Below are positions 10,684 to 21,004 of a DNA stretch of 64,000 nucleotides, one piece after another. The notes under the pieces are model-generated. The model had not been told where the DNA came from. It ran no database searches and saw nothing but the letters and a program-made list of their open reading frames with translations. The stretch lies in the NCBI GenBank assembly GCA_948567375.1, contig OX419759.1, positions 29,923,493 through 29,987,492 of the forward strand. Direction: 5' to 3'. How positions within the stretch are numbered: the stretch's first letter is position 1; each line of letters starts with the position of its first letter. Source of the stretch: Lunularia cruciata (Eukaryota > Streptophyta > Marchantiopsida > Lunulariales > Lunulariaceae). The translations under genes were made by a program, and so were the position numbers.

Positions 10684-11625
10684 GTTAAGATAGAAAAACT
10701 TCCAGTTTTCTTTGGCAAGGATGGAGAAGATGTAGAGGCCATTGTGAGAGAATTCAAGAGAGCTTGCATAGGAAACAATGAGAGGAGGAAGAATGACTGG
10801 GCTTCATTATTACCTGATTTCTTTGAGGATACAAGACTTACATGGTATGAGTCAGAATACCAAAAGAGAGAGAGGAGAGATGGGGAAGAAGAGTCTTGGG
10901 AGAGTTTGACTTCAGCACTCATTGACAACTTTCTTGCAAATGAGAGTTACTAGAGATTGATGAGTGAGGTTACCTTTCTCAAACAAAGAGATGGAGAGAA
11001 AGTGAGAGTCTATGTGGAAAGAGTAGAAAAGTTAGAGTCCAGATTTTGCATAGTGTTGAGGAATGGTGGGGATGATATAGAGACTAATATGATTGGCATA
11101 GGGGCCATACTCACCAAGAATTTTGTGGGAGGATTAAGACCACAAATTAAAAGCAAGGTGAGATATGAGAAACCTTCTTCTAAGGTTGAAGCTATCAAGA
11201 TTACAATTTGTATGGAGGAGAGTTTGGAAGGGGACGAGAGTGATTTGGTGGTGAAGGAGGTTGTGCATCCTCCTCAAGGTTACAAGTATGGTGGAACTTT
11301 TGATAATTTGGTGGCAAAGCTTGCACCACAAGTTGTAGTTGCTCCAGTTCTTGCACCTCCACCAAAGGATCCACTTCAAACCATCACAAAACAACTTGCA
11401 GATCTCAAGATCAATGTGGTGCAACTATGGGAGAAGAGAGCGGGAGATAAGAATGTGGGGAGAGGGCCTTAAAGTTATGGAAGTTATCTATATAGAGGAG
11501 GCCAACCAACCAACAATTTTACTGAGAGAAATTGTTTTGGTTGTGGAGGAAGAGCTCACATCCAAAGGAATTGCCCAAAGTCCACTTACCATGGAAAGAG
11601 TTATGAAGGAGCAAACAGAGTGAAC
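10684..11625 (+). pseudogene. gag: Family B gag
   Basis: The frame begins KLPVFFGKDGEDVEAIVREF at about 10,690, typical of the start of a Ty3/gypsy gag core, and includes a Trp-Tyr pair (RLTWYESEY). One TAG at 10,951-10,953 splits an otherwise open frame to 11,472. After a frame change the nucleocapsid zinc knuckle CFGCGGRAHIQRNCP (C-x2-C-x4-H-x4-C) lies at about 11,533-11,580. The polyprotein would form the particle and bind element RNA. It is inactive because of the stop and shift. Confidence 0.75.
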
Positions 11626-12079
11626 GAAGGAGGTAGTGAAACCCAAGTGGCTCCTAATCCAAACAAAGATAAGGGGATAGCATCTATAGATGCTCAAACT
11701 CCAAGAGTCTTAATTTGGAGCTTTTGGCACAAGAGAAGAAGAGAGCTCATTTTGCAAAGGATGTGCACTCTTCTCAAGGATTTCCTCCTAACCAAGATAC
11801 TCCTACGCCTACAAGAAGCACTAACACAAGCACTTCAACACCATCAACAACAAAGAATCCATGGAGGATGGGAAGGAGAAGAAGGGATGGAGGACTTCTT
11901 GATCTCAAAGCAACAATGGAACTACAATGTCTTGGAGGATGTTGGTAGTCACAAGGCTAACATCATAGTGGGCCAATTGATTGCTTTGAATCCTACTTTG
12001 AGAAAGGAGCTTAGAGGTGGTTTGAGTTCTATAAGGAGCAAGAGGAAGAAGAAGGCAAAAGCTCTAGTATCAATGGGGG

Positions 12080-12540
12080 TGGTGGATACCAAGCCAACAC
12101 CACGGGAGGCTTGTGATTATGCCTCCAAGATTGATGTGAGAGTGAATGGTCACAACACCAAGGATGCACTGGTTGATGGAGGATCAACATTGAATGCCAT
12201 GTCAGAAAGGTTGATGAAGAAGTTGGGTATGATACCCTCAAGACCTTCAACATTTGTGGTGAGTACGGCAAAAAAAAACAAGTTTGACCAATAGGGGATG
12301 GAGAAGGTGATAGTTTCAGTTATAAGAGTTCAAAATCTCATGACTTTCCAAGTCTTGAAGGATTCAAGCATGACTTACTTCTTGGGAGGCCATGCTTGAG
12401 AGCAGCATGCACAATTGATTGATGTCACAAAGGGTACTTGAGAATTGGGCCATCAAACCATAGAGTCACAGTTCCTCTGACTAACACTTCACATTTAAAT
12501 ACACCATCTTCTGATTATTGGGAATCAAAATTTTGAAGAA
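12080..12540 (+). pseudogene. Family B protease (retropepsin-like)
   Basis: In the frame 11,620-12,294 the segment DALVDGGSTLNAMS (about 12,165-12,210) corresponds to the aspartic protease active-site loop, with DGG in place of the usual D-S/T-G. The frame stops at 12,294 (TAG after KKNKFDQ). Downstream, in other frames, the LGRPWLRAACTID-like block (about 12,380-12,420) marks the end of the protease domain. It sits directly before RT as expected. Processing activity is unlikely. Confidence 0.6.
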
Positions 12541-12552
12541 GGAGCTTCAAGT

Positions 12553-14037
12553 GTGGACACAAGCATGGAAGAGGAAACTTCCATAAAGGAGGATGAATCT
12601 AAATCTGATTTAGATGTACATCCCTTGTGTGCTATGGATTTTGCACCTAAGCCAAAGGTTTTGAAGGACCCAGATAAATCACCATTGACACTTGAGGAGG
12701 TAGAGAGAAGGTTAGCTACTCTCAAGTATGGCCCAAATGTTACCAATGAGAAGAATGTGAGATTTGCGGAGATTTTTTGCAAGTTCATCCATGTGTTTGC
12801 TTTCAATAACAAGGATTTGGAAGAAGTCTCCTTGGAGGAACACAAGATAGAGGTGGAGTCACATGCAAGACTAATCTGCCAAAAGCAATGTCACATTAGC
12901 CCACCAATATCTTTGGTTGTGAAGGAGGAGATTGATAAGCTTGAGGAAGCCGGATTTATCTTTGAGGTGGAGAATTCAGAATGGGTGTCTCCAATTGTCA
13001 TTATGAAGAAAAAGAATGGAAAGCTTTGGGTATGTGTGGATTACAAGAAGCTCAATGTTGTTACCAAGAAGAACTACTACCCATTGCCATTCATTGATGA
13101 GATCTTGGAAGAGGTTGTAAGTCATGAGAGGTATAGTTTTGGAGATGGGTATAATGGATATAACCAAATCAAGATTGCACTAGAGCATCAACAACTCACC
13201 ACATTCACCACACTTTGGGGAAATTATGCTTTCAAAGTCATGCCTTTTGGGCTTTGCAATGCTCTAGCCACATTCCAACTGTTCATGAACAAGGTATTTG
13301 AACCTTTCATTGGGAAATTTGTAAGAGACTTCATTGATGACTTTTGTGTTTATGGGAGCAAGGAGGAGCACTTTGAGCATCTAATCAAGGTCTTGCAATG
13401 CTTGGATGAGGCAAATGCATCACTCAACCCAAAGAAGTGCATTTTTAGATGTGAAGAAGTTCTACTTTTGAGGCACATCATCTCCAAGGATGGAATAGCA
13501 ATTGATCATGAGAAGGTGAGGAAAATCTCAGACCTTCCATTTCCTTCAAGCTCGACAAAGTTATGCCAATTCTTGGGGATGGTTGGGTACTATAGGAGCT
13601 TCATCTTCTCATTTTCCAACAAGGCTTATGCATTGACCATCTACATGAAGAAGGGTGTAAATTACATGGTGATTTTAGAAGACAAGGAGGCTCTCAAAGC
13701 TTTTGAGGAGCTCAAGCAATCCCTTGTTGTAGCTCCAATTCTTGCTAAACCTGATTGGAGTAAGCCTTTCATCCTCTATATTGATGCTTCTAACGTAGCT
13801 ATAGGATGCACTCTTAGTCAATTAGACCACGATGTGCGTGATCATCCAATATCTTATGCTAGTAAGCAGATGGTTTTAATAGAGAAGAACTACTCTGTCA
13901 TAGAGAAAGAAGGGTTGGTAGTGATCTTTGGTCTCAAGAAGTTTAGACACTACTTGATTGAAGTGAAAGCCACCATTGATACAGATCACAAGGCTTTGAA
14001 GTACATCTTCAACAAGCCTAATGTTGAAGGGAGATAG
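12553..14037 (+). CDS. Family B reverse transcriptase-RNase H
   Basis: 494 codons without a stop, the longest open frame in the window. RT signatures: SPIVIMKKKNGKLWVCVDYKKLN, the first catalytic Asp in FGDGYNGYNQI (FLDGFSGYNQI in relatives), MPFGLCNA, and the FIDDF catalytic box (YxDD class). An FLGMVGYYRSFI connection follows, then RNase H with YIDAS (catalytic Asp), HPISYASK and TDHKALKYIF. The frame ends in a stop at 14,035; RNase H continues in another frame. Key RT residues are present although the element is not autonomous. Confidence 0.85.
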   Translation: MDTSMEEETSIKEDESKSDLDVHPLCAMDFAPKPKVLKDPDKSPLTLEEVERRLATLKYGPNVTNEKNVRFAEIFCKFIHVFAFNNKDLEEVSLEEHKIEVESHARLICQKQCHISPPISLVVKEEIDKLEEAGFIFEVENSEWVSPIVIMKKKNGKLWVCVDYKKLNVVTKKNYYPLPFIDEILEEVVSHERYSFGDGYNGYNQIKIALEHQQLTTFTTLWGNYAFKVMPFGLCNALATFQLFMNKVFEPFIGKFVRDFIDDFCVYGSKEEHFEHLIKVLQCLDEANASLNPKKCIFRCEEVLLLRHIISKDGIAIDHEKVRKISDLPFPSSSTKLCQFLGMVGYYRSFIFSFSNKAYALTIYMKKGVNYMVILEDKEALKAFEELKQSLVVAPILAKPDWSKPFILYIDASNVAIGCTLSQLDHDVRDHPISYASKQMVLIEKNYSVIEKEGLVVIFGLKKFRHYLIEVKATIDTDHKALKYIFNKPNVEGR

Positions 14038-14246
14038 CAAGGTGGATGATACTTTTGTTTGCGTATGACTACACCATTGAGGATAGGTCAAGAAAGAAAC
14101 ATGCAAATGCTGATTTGTTATCTAGAGCCTATGATCATGATGGAGATGAGCAAGTGGATAACTCCTTCCCGTATGAGGAGCTCATGACAATCTCAATCAC
14201 TCAAGAGGTTCCAATGGAGTACAAGGAGATTGTGGATTTGGTATAA
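14038..14246 (+). pseudogene. Family B RNase H C-terminus
   Basis: Continuation of RNase H in a shifted frame: LLFAYDYTIEDRSRKKHANADLLSRAYD corresponds to the conserved W..LL.EYDF.I....GK.N..AD.LSR block. The stop-bearing junction at 14,035-14,046 is a small frame-breaking change. Linker to integrase follows. Confidence 0.7.
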
Positions 14247-14453
14247 GAGGTAACTCTCTAGAAGGGATGCATGCTAGGGAGAGGAAGGCCCTTGTAGCAA
14301 GCTCTAGACCTTACACAATGGTGGAGGATTTTCTTTTTCACCAAGGAGTAGATGGTCTACTTTGAAGAGAAATGGGTAAGGAAGAGTCTATCATACTCAT
14401 AAAGGAGTTTTATGAAGGTTTAGTATGTGGAGTACACTTTGCAAGAAAGGTGA

Positions 14454-16357
14454 TGTGGTTCACACATTTTTTCATTTTTGACAAGTTTTAAAGAAGAAAT
14501 GCATTATTGAAACTGAATTGAACCCAAATGGAGAATAAACAATGAGAAGTTTGTATTTTGATTTGACCTGAAGAAGAAGACTTTGTGTTGGAGGAAGAAA
14601 GACTTAGATTGGATCAAACCCAAAGAAGCTTACTTTGTATCAGTGGAGGAAAAACTTGGACCAGATGCGGAAGAGGGTACTTCGCATCGGAGTGGAGGTT
14701 ACAGGTCAGGATTCTTGCGGGTGTTGTATCTTAGTGACGAAATGTCCAAATTATACTTGCTATATCTCGTTGGAAGCGTCTCATTCAGGGCTTTCCATTG
14801 CCACTAAAATCACAGAGTTTAAAGGTCTGTAGCAAAAGTTACAAGCACTTGAAATTTTGGGCGTAGATATACAAAGTAGTTTGGTGTCTTCGGGTCTACA
14901 AGACTTCGGACTTCAGACTTTGGACTTTGGACTTTGGACTTTGGGTTAACATGACTTTGGGTCTAAGGACTTCACCTTAGGATAGATGTGATTCAATCCA
15001 AGGTAGTCAAACATCTTATGTAAGAGTCTTCAGGTCATATATTTGAAACATCTAAAATAGTTAGGATAGTGAAAGAAGATATTTAGGATACCCATGACTT
15101 CAATTTTAGTTTTGATTGAGGATAAGATAGAATTAGAAGAGAAATATCAGTAGTAAATGAACCCAAAGTGCAAGATCAGATAGTAAGTGTCTTCGGGTCA
15201 GTTACATGAGTGATTAGGGGAAAGTGAGTTGCAAATTGAAGGCGTAGATAGTGTACCCATGCTTTCAATTACAATTCTTGATGATTACATAATAGAATTA
15301 ATAAAGAAATTGATAGTAGTTAGACCCAAAGTAAGAGATATAGGAGTGCATGTGTCTTCAGATTTGACATTTGACACTTTAGAGAAGAGTGGGTTGGAAG
15401 ATAAGGAGTTAGATAGATTGCACACTAGTGTAATTGTAGATGAGAGTGAAGGAGTTTTAGAATTGGTAGAGGAATTAGGAGTTGTGAAACCTAAGGAAAA
15501 AGTACTAAGTGAAGTTACTTTGGGATTAAAAGCCGAGGAAGAAGTAGACATCGGATCGGAGTAGTAACAATTTTGAGATTTGAAGAGGTAGATATGAAGA
15601 GGTGCATTGTCATTTTGGATTTGCAGGTTAGAAGAGTTGTTAGGAAACGGTATAGTTGTTAGAGTTGTTGTTTGCTTCACTATTTAAGAGTGGCATTTGT
15701 AATCAAATGTTTTTCAGTGCTCATAATTTCTGAGAATAGATAAAGCAAAGTGTTGTGAAGCAATGCTTGTCACTTGAGCTTACTTCCACGTATCAATTTT
15801 GTGGTTGTGTTTGTGAGTGTTGGGAAAAATTTGAAGTGCAAGTCAATGTGCTTGTTGGATGTTGGATTCCATAGCCTTGATCTTCATTTTGTGTGTTTGA
15901 TCTTGAGTGAAGTGCAATCGGAACAATGCCTTGACAAATCTGAGAGGAATTGTAGTGTTGGTAGTATTTTGCATTTGTGAATGCAACACAAAGTTGATGT
16001 GAAGCAATTTCAATCAAGGAAGTTGTGCCTTTAGTGGAAGGGTGGAACACAATTCTGAGGCAAAGTTATTTTACAATGAAGTGTTATTTTTTGGAGAGCC
16101 GGAATCATCACAATCAAGATTGTTTGGAAAGATTTGATGGAGTTGTGATTAAGAAGTGTTAATTTGTGACAAGACTGTGAGTCACTGCTTGTTACTCTCT
16201 TCTTGGTGTGGTTTCTACTTGAGAGATTAAAAACACAACCAAGAAGAACTACATTGTTACTATTTGCTTTGTATTTGGAAATTTCTGACTAGTATCTCTA
16301 CGGGAACAAACTTTACTTACCTGATTACCGCAAAAGTGATATTTGTTAGGTTGTCAC
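14454..16357 (+). mobile_element. Family A solo LTR with target-site duplication
   Basis: Starts TGTGGTTCACACA and ends GGTTGTCAC. TGATG is present at 14,451-14,455 and 16,358-16,362, overlapping the first two LTR bases by one reading. No primer site or internal domain is attached, so it is a solo LTR of 1.9 kb. It holds the LTR head, a shortened U3 frame (internal deletion), TATA (15,680-15,690) and full R/U5. A heptamer array (gactttg units, about 14,915-14,945) lies in the head. It proves the unit including the U3 frame behaves as an LTR. Confidence 0.8.
15229..15564 (+). pseudogene. C-terminal tail of family A U3 protein in solo LTR
   Basis: 111 open codons with the most conserved tail of this protein: TLEKSGLEDKELDRLHTS, then LVEELGVVKPKEKVLSEVTLGLKAEEEVDIGSE and stop. 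The same tail ends the copies at 49,232-49,474, 56,231-56,420 (minus) and 59,040-59,287. The upstream coiled coil is deleted in this copy. TATA follows 116 bp after the stop. Confidence 0.6.
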
Positions 16358-16946
16358 TGATGACTACTTTCAAGATTCTAGATGCAGGTTACCATTGGAG
16401 AGGGATTTTCAAGGATTGTCTTATTATTGTAAAACTTGTCATGTTTGTCACTGGATATTCACCATTTCAATTGGTATATGGTATTGAGTCTACCCTACCT
16501 ATTCACTTTGATCTTCCTACCTTCCAAAGCATTCATAGGAGATTGAAGAAAGCACAAGGAGGTGATGCAAAGAGGTCAAGGAAGGAATAACTCATGGAGT
16601 TGGAAGAGACAAGAGCAATTGCTATGGTTTGAGTGGAGCAAGCCCAAAGGAAACAAAAGGAGATTTATGACAAGAGGCAAGGCAAGAAGAAGGTGGAGCC
16701 TTTCAAAGAAGGTGATTGGGTAATGTTGCTTGATTCTATTCAATTTAAGAGAGTGCAAAAGAAGTTTTTGCCTAAGTACTTTGGACCTTTCATAGTGCAG
16801 AAGATGTGGAGCAATTACACCTATGATCTCAAGGAGTTGGGATGAAGACATTTTGATAGGATTAACCATGATAAGTTGAAGATGTATCATAGAAGGTAGA
16901 GAGACATTCACTTTGAGGGCAAAGTGAAAACTTAGTCTGGGGTAAA

Positions 16947-17636
16947 TGTAACACCCATTTGTGCATGTGTGTTGTATTGTGATATTTAGCTTGGTATTAT
17001 AAGTTCTTGAGAGATATTATTTATATAAAGATAAAGGATGGTTCTACACTAATCATAATTAGCTAAAATTAAGCATTGCTAAAATAGAAGGGACCTTACT
17101 TTAGAGAAAGTGGAAAAGATGAGCACCACTATTTTGGATTCTAGTGTGTTGACTTGATATTATTCCTAGATGTTTGGCTTTGAGGAAAGAGTTGAATACT
17201 CTTGGACTCACAAGTCTTTTTGTTTTGGATTCTTCTATAGTCCAAGGATAGCCCATATGAAGAATCCTTGACTTAGTGGTTGGGTCAAGATAAGATCACA
17301 TGCTAGTGGAATATGCCCATGTGAATGGATATTTTTTTCTACTTTTTGATTTTACTTGACTTTTAGTCTGGTAACTTGAGTTACTATGGTAATAAGTAGC
17401 TTTAGTGCATAACTATTTCACAAGTATATAAACAAGGGGTGAGGAGGTACTCATCATCATTTCATTTACAACTATCTCTCTTTCATTGAGTTCTCTAGTG
17501 AGAAATGTCTTGAGTCTTGGAGTGTTAGCCTTGGAGAAGTATGATGGAGTTGGGGTTCCTTGCTTTCTTAGTCCATGGTGTGCTACCATAATAGCCATCA
17601 GAGGTTCATCTTAAGTGAAAGATAGGCCGGCTCACA
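16947..17636 (+). repeat. Family B 3' LTR
   Basis: 690 bp, TGTAACACCC...GCCGGCTCACA. It is preceded by agtctggggtaaa, a weak polypurine tract. TATATAAAC lies at about 17,426. It differs from the 5' LTR mainly by scattered substitutions and a few small indels, so the element is not recent. The chromovirus resumes at 17,637. Confidence 0.85.
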
Positions 17637-18720
17637 GATCATTGATAGGGACAAGAGGAAGGGGAAGTTGGACTTGTGAGGGAAAAGAAAAAGGTTAGGA
17701 ACTTGGAAACATGAAGGACAAGATGGATACGCATAAGACAAGGCAAGGCAAGTTGATAAGCAACAAGAGAGAAAATTTGGGTGATATCAAAGGCTTCTAT
17801 CCAATTAGGGGCAAGTTTACAAACTTAGGTATCAATTGGGAGAGGTAGGTTATTGGATGAGAGCATGACCTTATCACCAACTTGAAAGCTAAGATTGCGG
17901 CGATTGTGATTTGCATATTGTTTTTGCCAATTTTGACCAACAAGGAGATTATATTTTGCTTGTTGGAGTGATTGGGAGATGGTGGTCAAGAAGGTGGAAG
18001 TATGAGGGACATGAGATGGGGGAGGAGCAAGAAAGGAATCTGGAATAAATGAGTCTTGGCCAAAATTAAGAAAGAAAGGAGAGAATCCGATGCTTGCCTG
18101 TTTAGAATTGTTGTATGCAAACTCTGCAGCTACAAGACATTCATCCCAATTGGTATGGTGAATGTTGGCAAAAGCACAAAGCATATCTTCCAAGGTGGAT
18201 TTGCATGTTCAGTTTGTCCATCAATTTGAGGATGATAGGTTGTGAACAAAGCAAGTTTGGTGCCAAGTATCTAGAAGAGTGCTTGCCAAAAATTTCTAGT
18301 GAGGTGAGGATCACGGTCAGAGATGAGCACATGCGACAACCCATAATGCTTAAATACATTGTTGAAGTAGAGTTGTGCCAAGGTTGGAGCATCCACAATA
18401 TCAAAAGTTGATGCCAAATGGATTTTCTTACTAAGCTTATTCACAAACACCACAATTGTTATGTCACCTTGCTTTGTCTTGGGCAAGGAGGTGATGAGAT
18501 CTAAGCTTACATGGTCCCAACTAGTAGTTGGAATGGGAAGTGGCTGAAGGAGTCCACTTGGCTTTTGGTTAGTGGCCTTCTGGCATTGACAACTCGTACA
18601 CAATTGGATAAACTCCCAAACATCTCATGCCATGTTGGGCCACCAAAATTGGTGTTGGAGGGTACCCAAGGTCTTGTCCACACCCATGTGACCAACTATT
18701 GGTAAATCATGGGCTTTTTG
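17637..18720 (-). pseudogene. Chromovirus integrase
   Basis: Minus-strand frames in order: zinc-finger region (GHMGVDKTLGTLQHQFWWPNM ... LCTSCQCQKA, about 18,590-18,705), catalytic core with SWDHVSLDLITSLP (first Asp), VLISDRDPHLTRNFW (second Asp) and, after a shift, YHPQIDGQTEHAN (Glu) near 18,210, then AEFAYNNSKQASIGFSPF and VGDKVMLSSNNL at 17,825-18,193. At least two frameshifts. 17,637-17,820 is the linker to the chromodomain, now separated by family B. Confidence 0.75.
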
Positions 18721-20281
18721 AAGGCGCACAAGTCAAAGATCACCTTTGGCTAGAACATAGATCCGGTCCTCATGGAATAAAAGGATTTCCTTGAAGGAGA
18801 AGGTGTTGTACTCCTTATTGCATGCTATCAGACAACCATGTACCATTTGGAAGAAGAGATCTTGTTGTAGAGTTGACCAAAACTTGTTATGGACCTTGGA
18901 GTCAATTAACACCATCATAATTGCACTGTGATGAGAGGAAGAGACTTCAAATTAGGTCATCATGATAGAGCATCAAGGATGACATGGAATTGACCTGGTT
19001 TGTACTCAAGTTTGATGTCAAAAACTGGAGTTGCTCCTCCCATTGATGATGTCGACTCTTCATGTATTTCAAATGTAAGGTCTACAACAATGGTTTGTGA
19101 TCAGTTTGCATGATCACTTGTTTCCCCAAGAGATAATGCCTCCATACCTTGGCGGCATAAACTATTGCAAGTTGTTCTTGATGTTGAGTAGAGTAATTTC
19201 TTTCAGCTATATTTAGTTGGTGAGACACAAAGGCAATGGGATGTAGTCCATCTGGGAATTCTCATTGCAACAAGGCTCCAATTGCAAAGTTAGAAGCATC
19301 AAAATCAACCACACAAGATAGTTGAGGATCATATGGTTGAAGAATGGGTCTTGAAGACACCATATGTTTCAACTTCCGGAATGCTTCTTCATGCTTGGTG
19401 GTCCACCGGAAGCTCAAGTTCTTCACTAAGAGGTCAGTCAATGGTGCAACCTTATGATAATAATGGATGAACCATTGGTAAAAACTGGCCAATCCCTTGA
19501 ATGCCCATACTTTTATAGCATCCTTTGAGGTAGGCCAATCAATTATGGCCTTGATTTTCTCCTCTTCCATCTTGATCTCCTCCAATGAGATCTTGTGACC
19601 AAAGAAGGTAACCTCCATCTGCCAAAAGGCACACTTCGACTTCTTGTAGTAAAATTTCCATTGTCATAGTCGTCTTAGGACTTCTCGCACATGATTCACG
19701 TGTTCTGCCTCTGTCTTGCTATAGATTAAGATATTTTCCAAGAGCACCACCATGTACCAATCCAATAGTCCATCCAACACTCAATGCATCTGATCCATGA
19801 AGATTATTGGAGCATTAGTGAGTCCAAAAGGTAGAACTCTCCACTCAAAATGCCTATACATTGTGTGAAATGCAATTTTTTGCACATCCTCCCTATCAAT
19901 AGAGATTTGCTAATAGCCACGGCAAAGATCCAACTTGGAAAATTATCATGCTCCACTCAATTGATCAAGCAAGTCATTGATCCAAGGCAGGGGATATGCA
20001 TTCTTCACTATTTGCTTATTGAGCCCATGGTAATCAATATGGAAACAAAGTCCTCTATCCTTCTTTGGAATGAATGGTACCGATGCTCCCTAAGGAGAGG
20101 TATTATGTTGTATGAAGTCCTTCTCCAACAACTCCATAAGTGTTGTTTGCAATTCCTCCAACTCCTTTGGTGAGAGCCAATAGATAGGTCTACTCACTAG
20201 AGTACTCCTTGGCAATAACTCAATCATGAAAGGCATACAATGATTGGAGGGTAATCCCTTTGGCAGATCATCCAGAAACAC
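18721..20281 (-). pseudogene. Chromovirus RT-RNase H
   Basis: Reading right to left: the RT start near 20,280 (ELLPRSTLVSRPIYWLSPKELEEL), fingers/palm in several frames, the catalytic box at about 19,725-19,765 reading YMVVLLENILIYS where relatives have VFLDDILIYS, then the connection (19,262-19,618: FFGHKIS, FKGLASFYQWFI, RWTTKHEEAF) and the RNase H start VVDFDASNFAIGALLQ. The rest of RNase H is broken. Loss of both catalytic aspartates and many stops show a dead copy. Confidence 0.75.
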
Positions 20282-20397
20282 TTGTGCAAACTCCTAAACT
20301 ATATGATCAACCATTGCTTGATGAAGCTCTTGGCCCTCCTCCGATTGTCCTTGTGCAATTGGTTTGATCCACACCACAAAAACAGAATTATCTTCCT

Positions 20398-20577
20398 CCA
20401 AAGCTTGCTCTATGGTTGCTTCACTAACAAACTTCCCATCTAGGGACTCATCTTTCTTCAAAGCTTGCTCCATGGTCGCTTTCTTAGCAAACTTCCCATC
20501 TTGGGACTCATCTTTCTCCAAGGTTTGCTCGATTGCTACTTTCTTGACAAACTTCCCATCCTAGGACTGACTATTCT
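20398..20577 (-). repeat. Three 60-bp tandem repeats in chromovirus pol
   Basis: Units begin at about 20,398, 20,458 and 20,518, each with the same order: 'gcttgctc-atggt-gct', 'caaacttcccatct', 'gggactcatctttc'. On the minus strand each unit encodes 20 residues of the type ATMEQALKKDESLDGKF. They lie between protease and RT, in the acidic linker. Confidence 0.7.
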
Positions 20578-20656
20578 TAGGTGTATTACTCAAAGGTGTC
20601 AGACAACCTAATCAGAAATTTCTACCTTGGTGTTGTACTTGAATTTGACGTCGGTT

Positions 20657-21004
20657 CTAATCATATTTCACCTTATGACGTTCAAGCCAAGGTAGTCCTA
20701 GAATGATATCATAGTGTAGAGGTGCTACTACAAACCTCATACACTCCAAATACTCCTTCCCAATCTTGAAGGTAATAGGATGCGAGGTAAGGAATACAAA
20801 ACCCTTTCTACCATCCGCCATCATCAATCTACTACCAATTACTAACTTGATAGGAATACCCAATTCTTTTGCTACTTGCATAGACATGCAATTCTCTAAA
20901 CTTCTAAAATCGACCAAAATCCTACAACTTTGATTAGATATCGTACCTTGCAAGTGAAGCAAACTTGCATATGTCAAGTCTTCAATCCCCTTCAAACTAA
21001 TCAA
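20657..21004 (-). pseudogene. Chromovirus protease
   Basis: 115 open codons. CRILVDFRSLENCMS replaces the usual LVDSGSTHNF active-site loop, so Asp stays but S-G is lost. The domain end HYDIILGLPWLERHKVKYD is the typical DxILGxxWL block of Ty3/gypsy proteases. It sits between the gag zinc knuckle and RT as expected. Probably inactive. Confidence 0.7.

Larger units (their letters stand above)
14247..16850 (+). pseudogene. Family B integrase, core deleted and split by solo LTR
   Basis: N-terminal part at 14,247-14,455 (EGLVCGVHFARKV) and 16,358-16,440 (MTTFKILDAGYHWRGIFKDC) joins in frame once the inserted LTR is removed; this is the HHCC zinc-finger region. The next residues jump straight to TGYSPFQLVYGIEST (16,451-16,495), the segment after the catalytic core, so the DDE core is missing. 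The C-terminal domain follows: EQAQRKQKEIYDKRQGKKKV and KYFGPFIVQKMW (GPF motif) to 16,850. It cannot catalyse integration. Confidence 0.75.
8429..17636 (+). mobile_element. Family B Ty3/gypsy element, near complete in outline
   Basis: 5' LTR 8429-9121, tRNA-Glu primer site, an upstream CCHC frame, gag, protease, RT-RNase H (one intact 494-codon frame), integrase with a deleted core, and 3' LTR 16,947-17,636. Order PR-RT-RH-INT is Ty3/gypsy. It lies inside the chromovirus. The flanks TGAGC and GATCA are not an exact target duplication. It carries a family A solo LTR inside integrase. Confidence 0.85.

Noticed and set aside
14910-14945. Repeat array of gactttg units as a possible satellite or CRISPR-like array
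   Set aside because: Only four or five short units inside one LTR head; no spacers and no extension.
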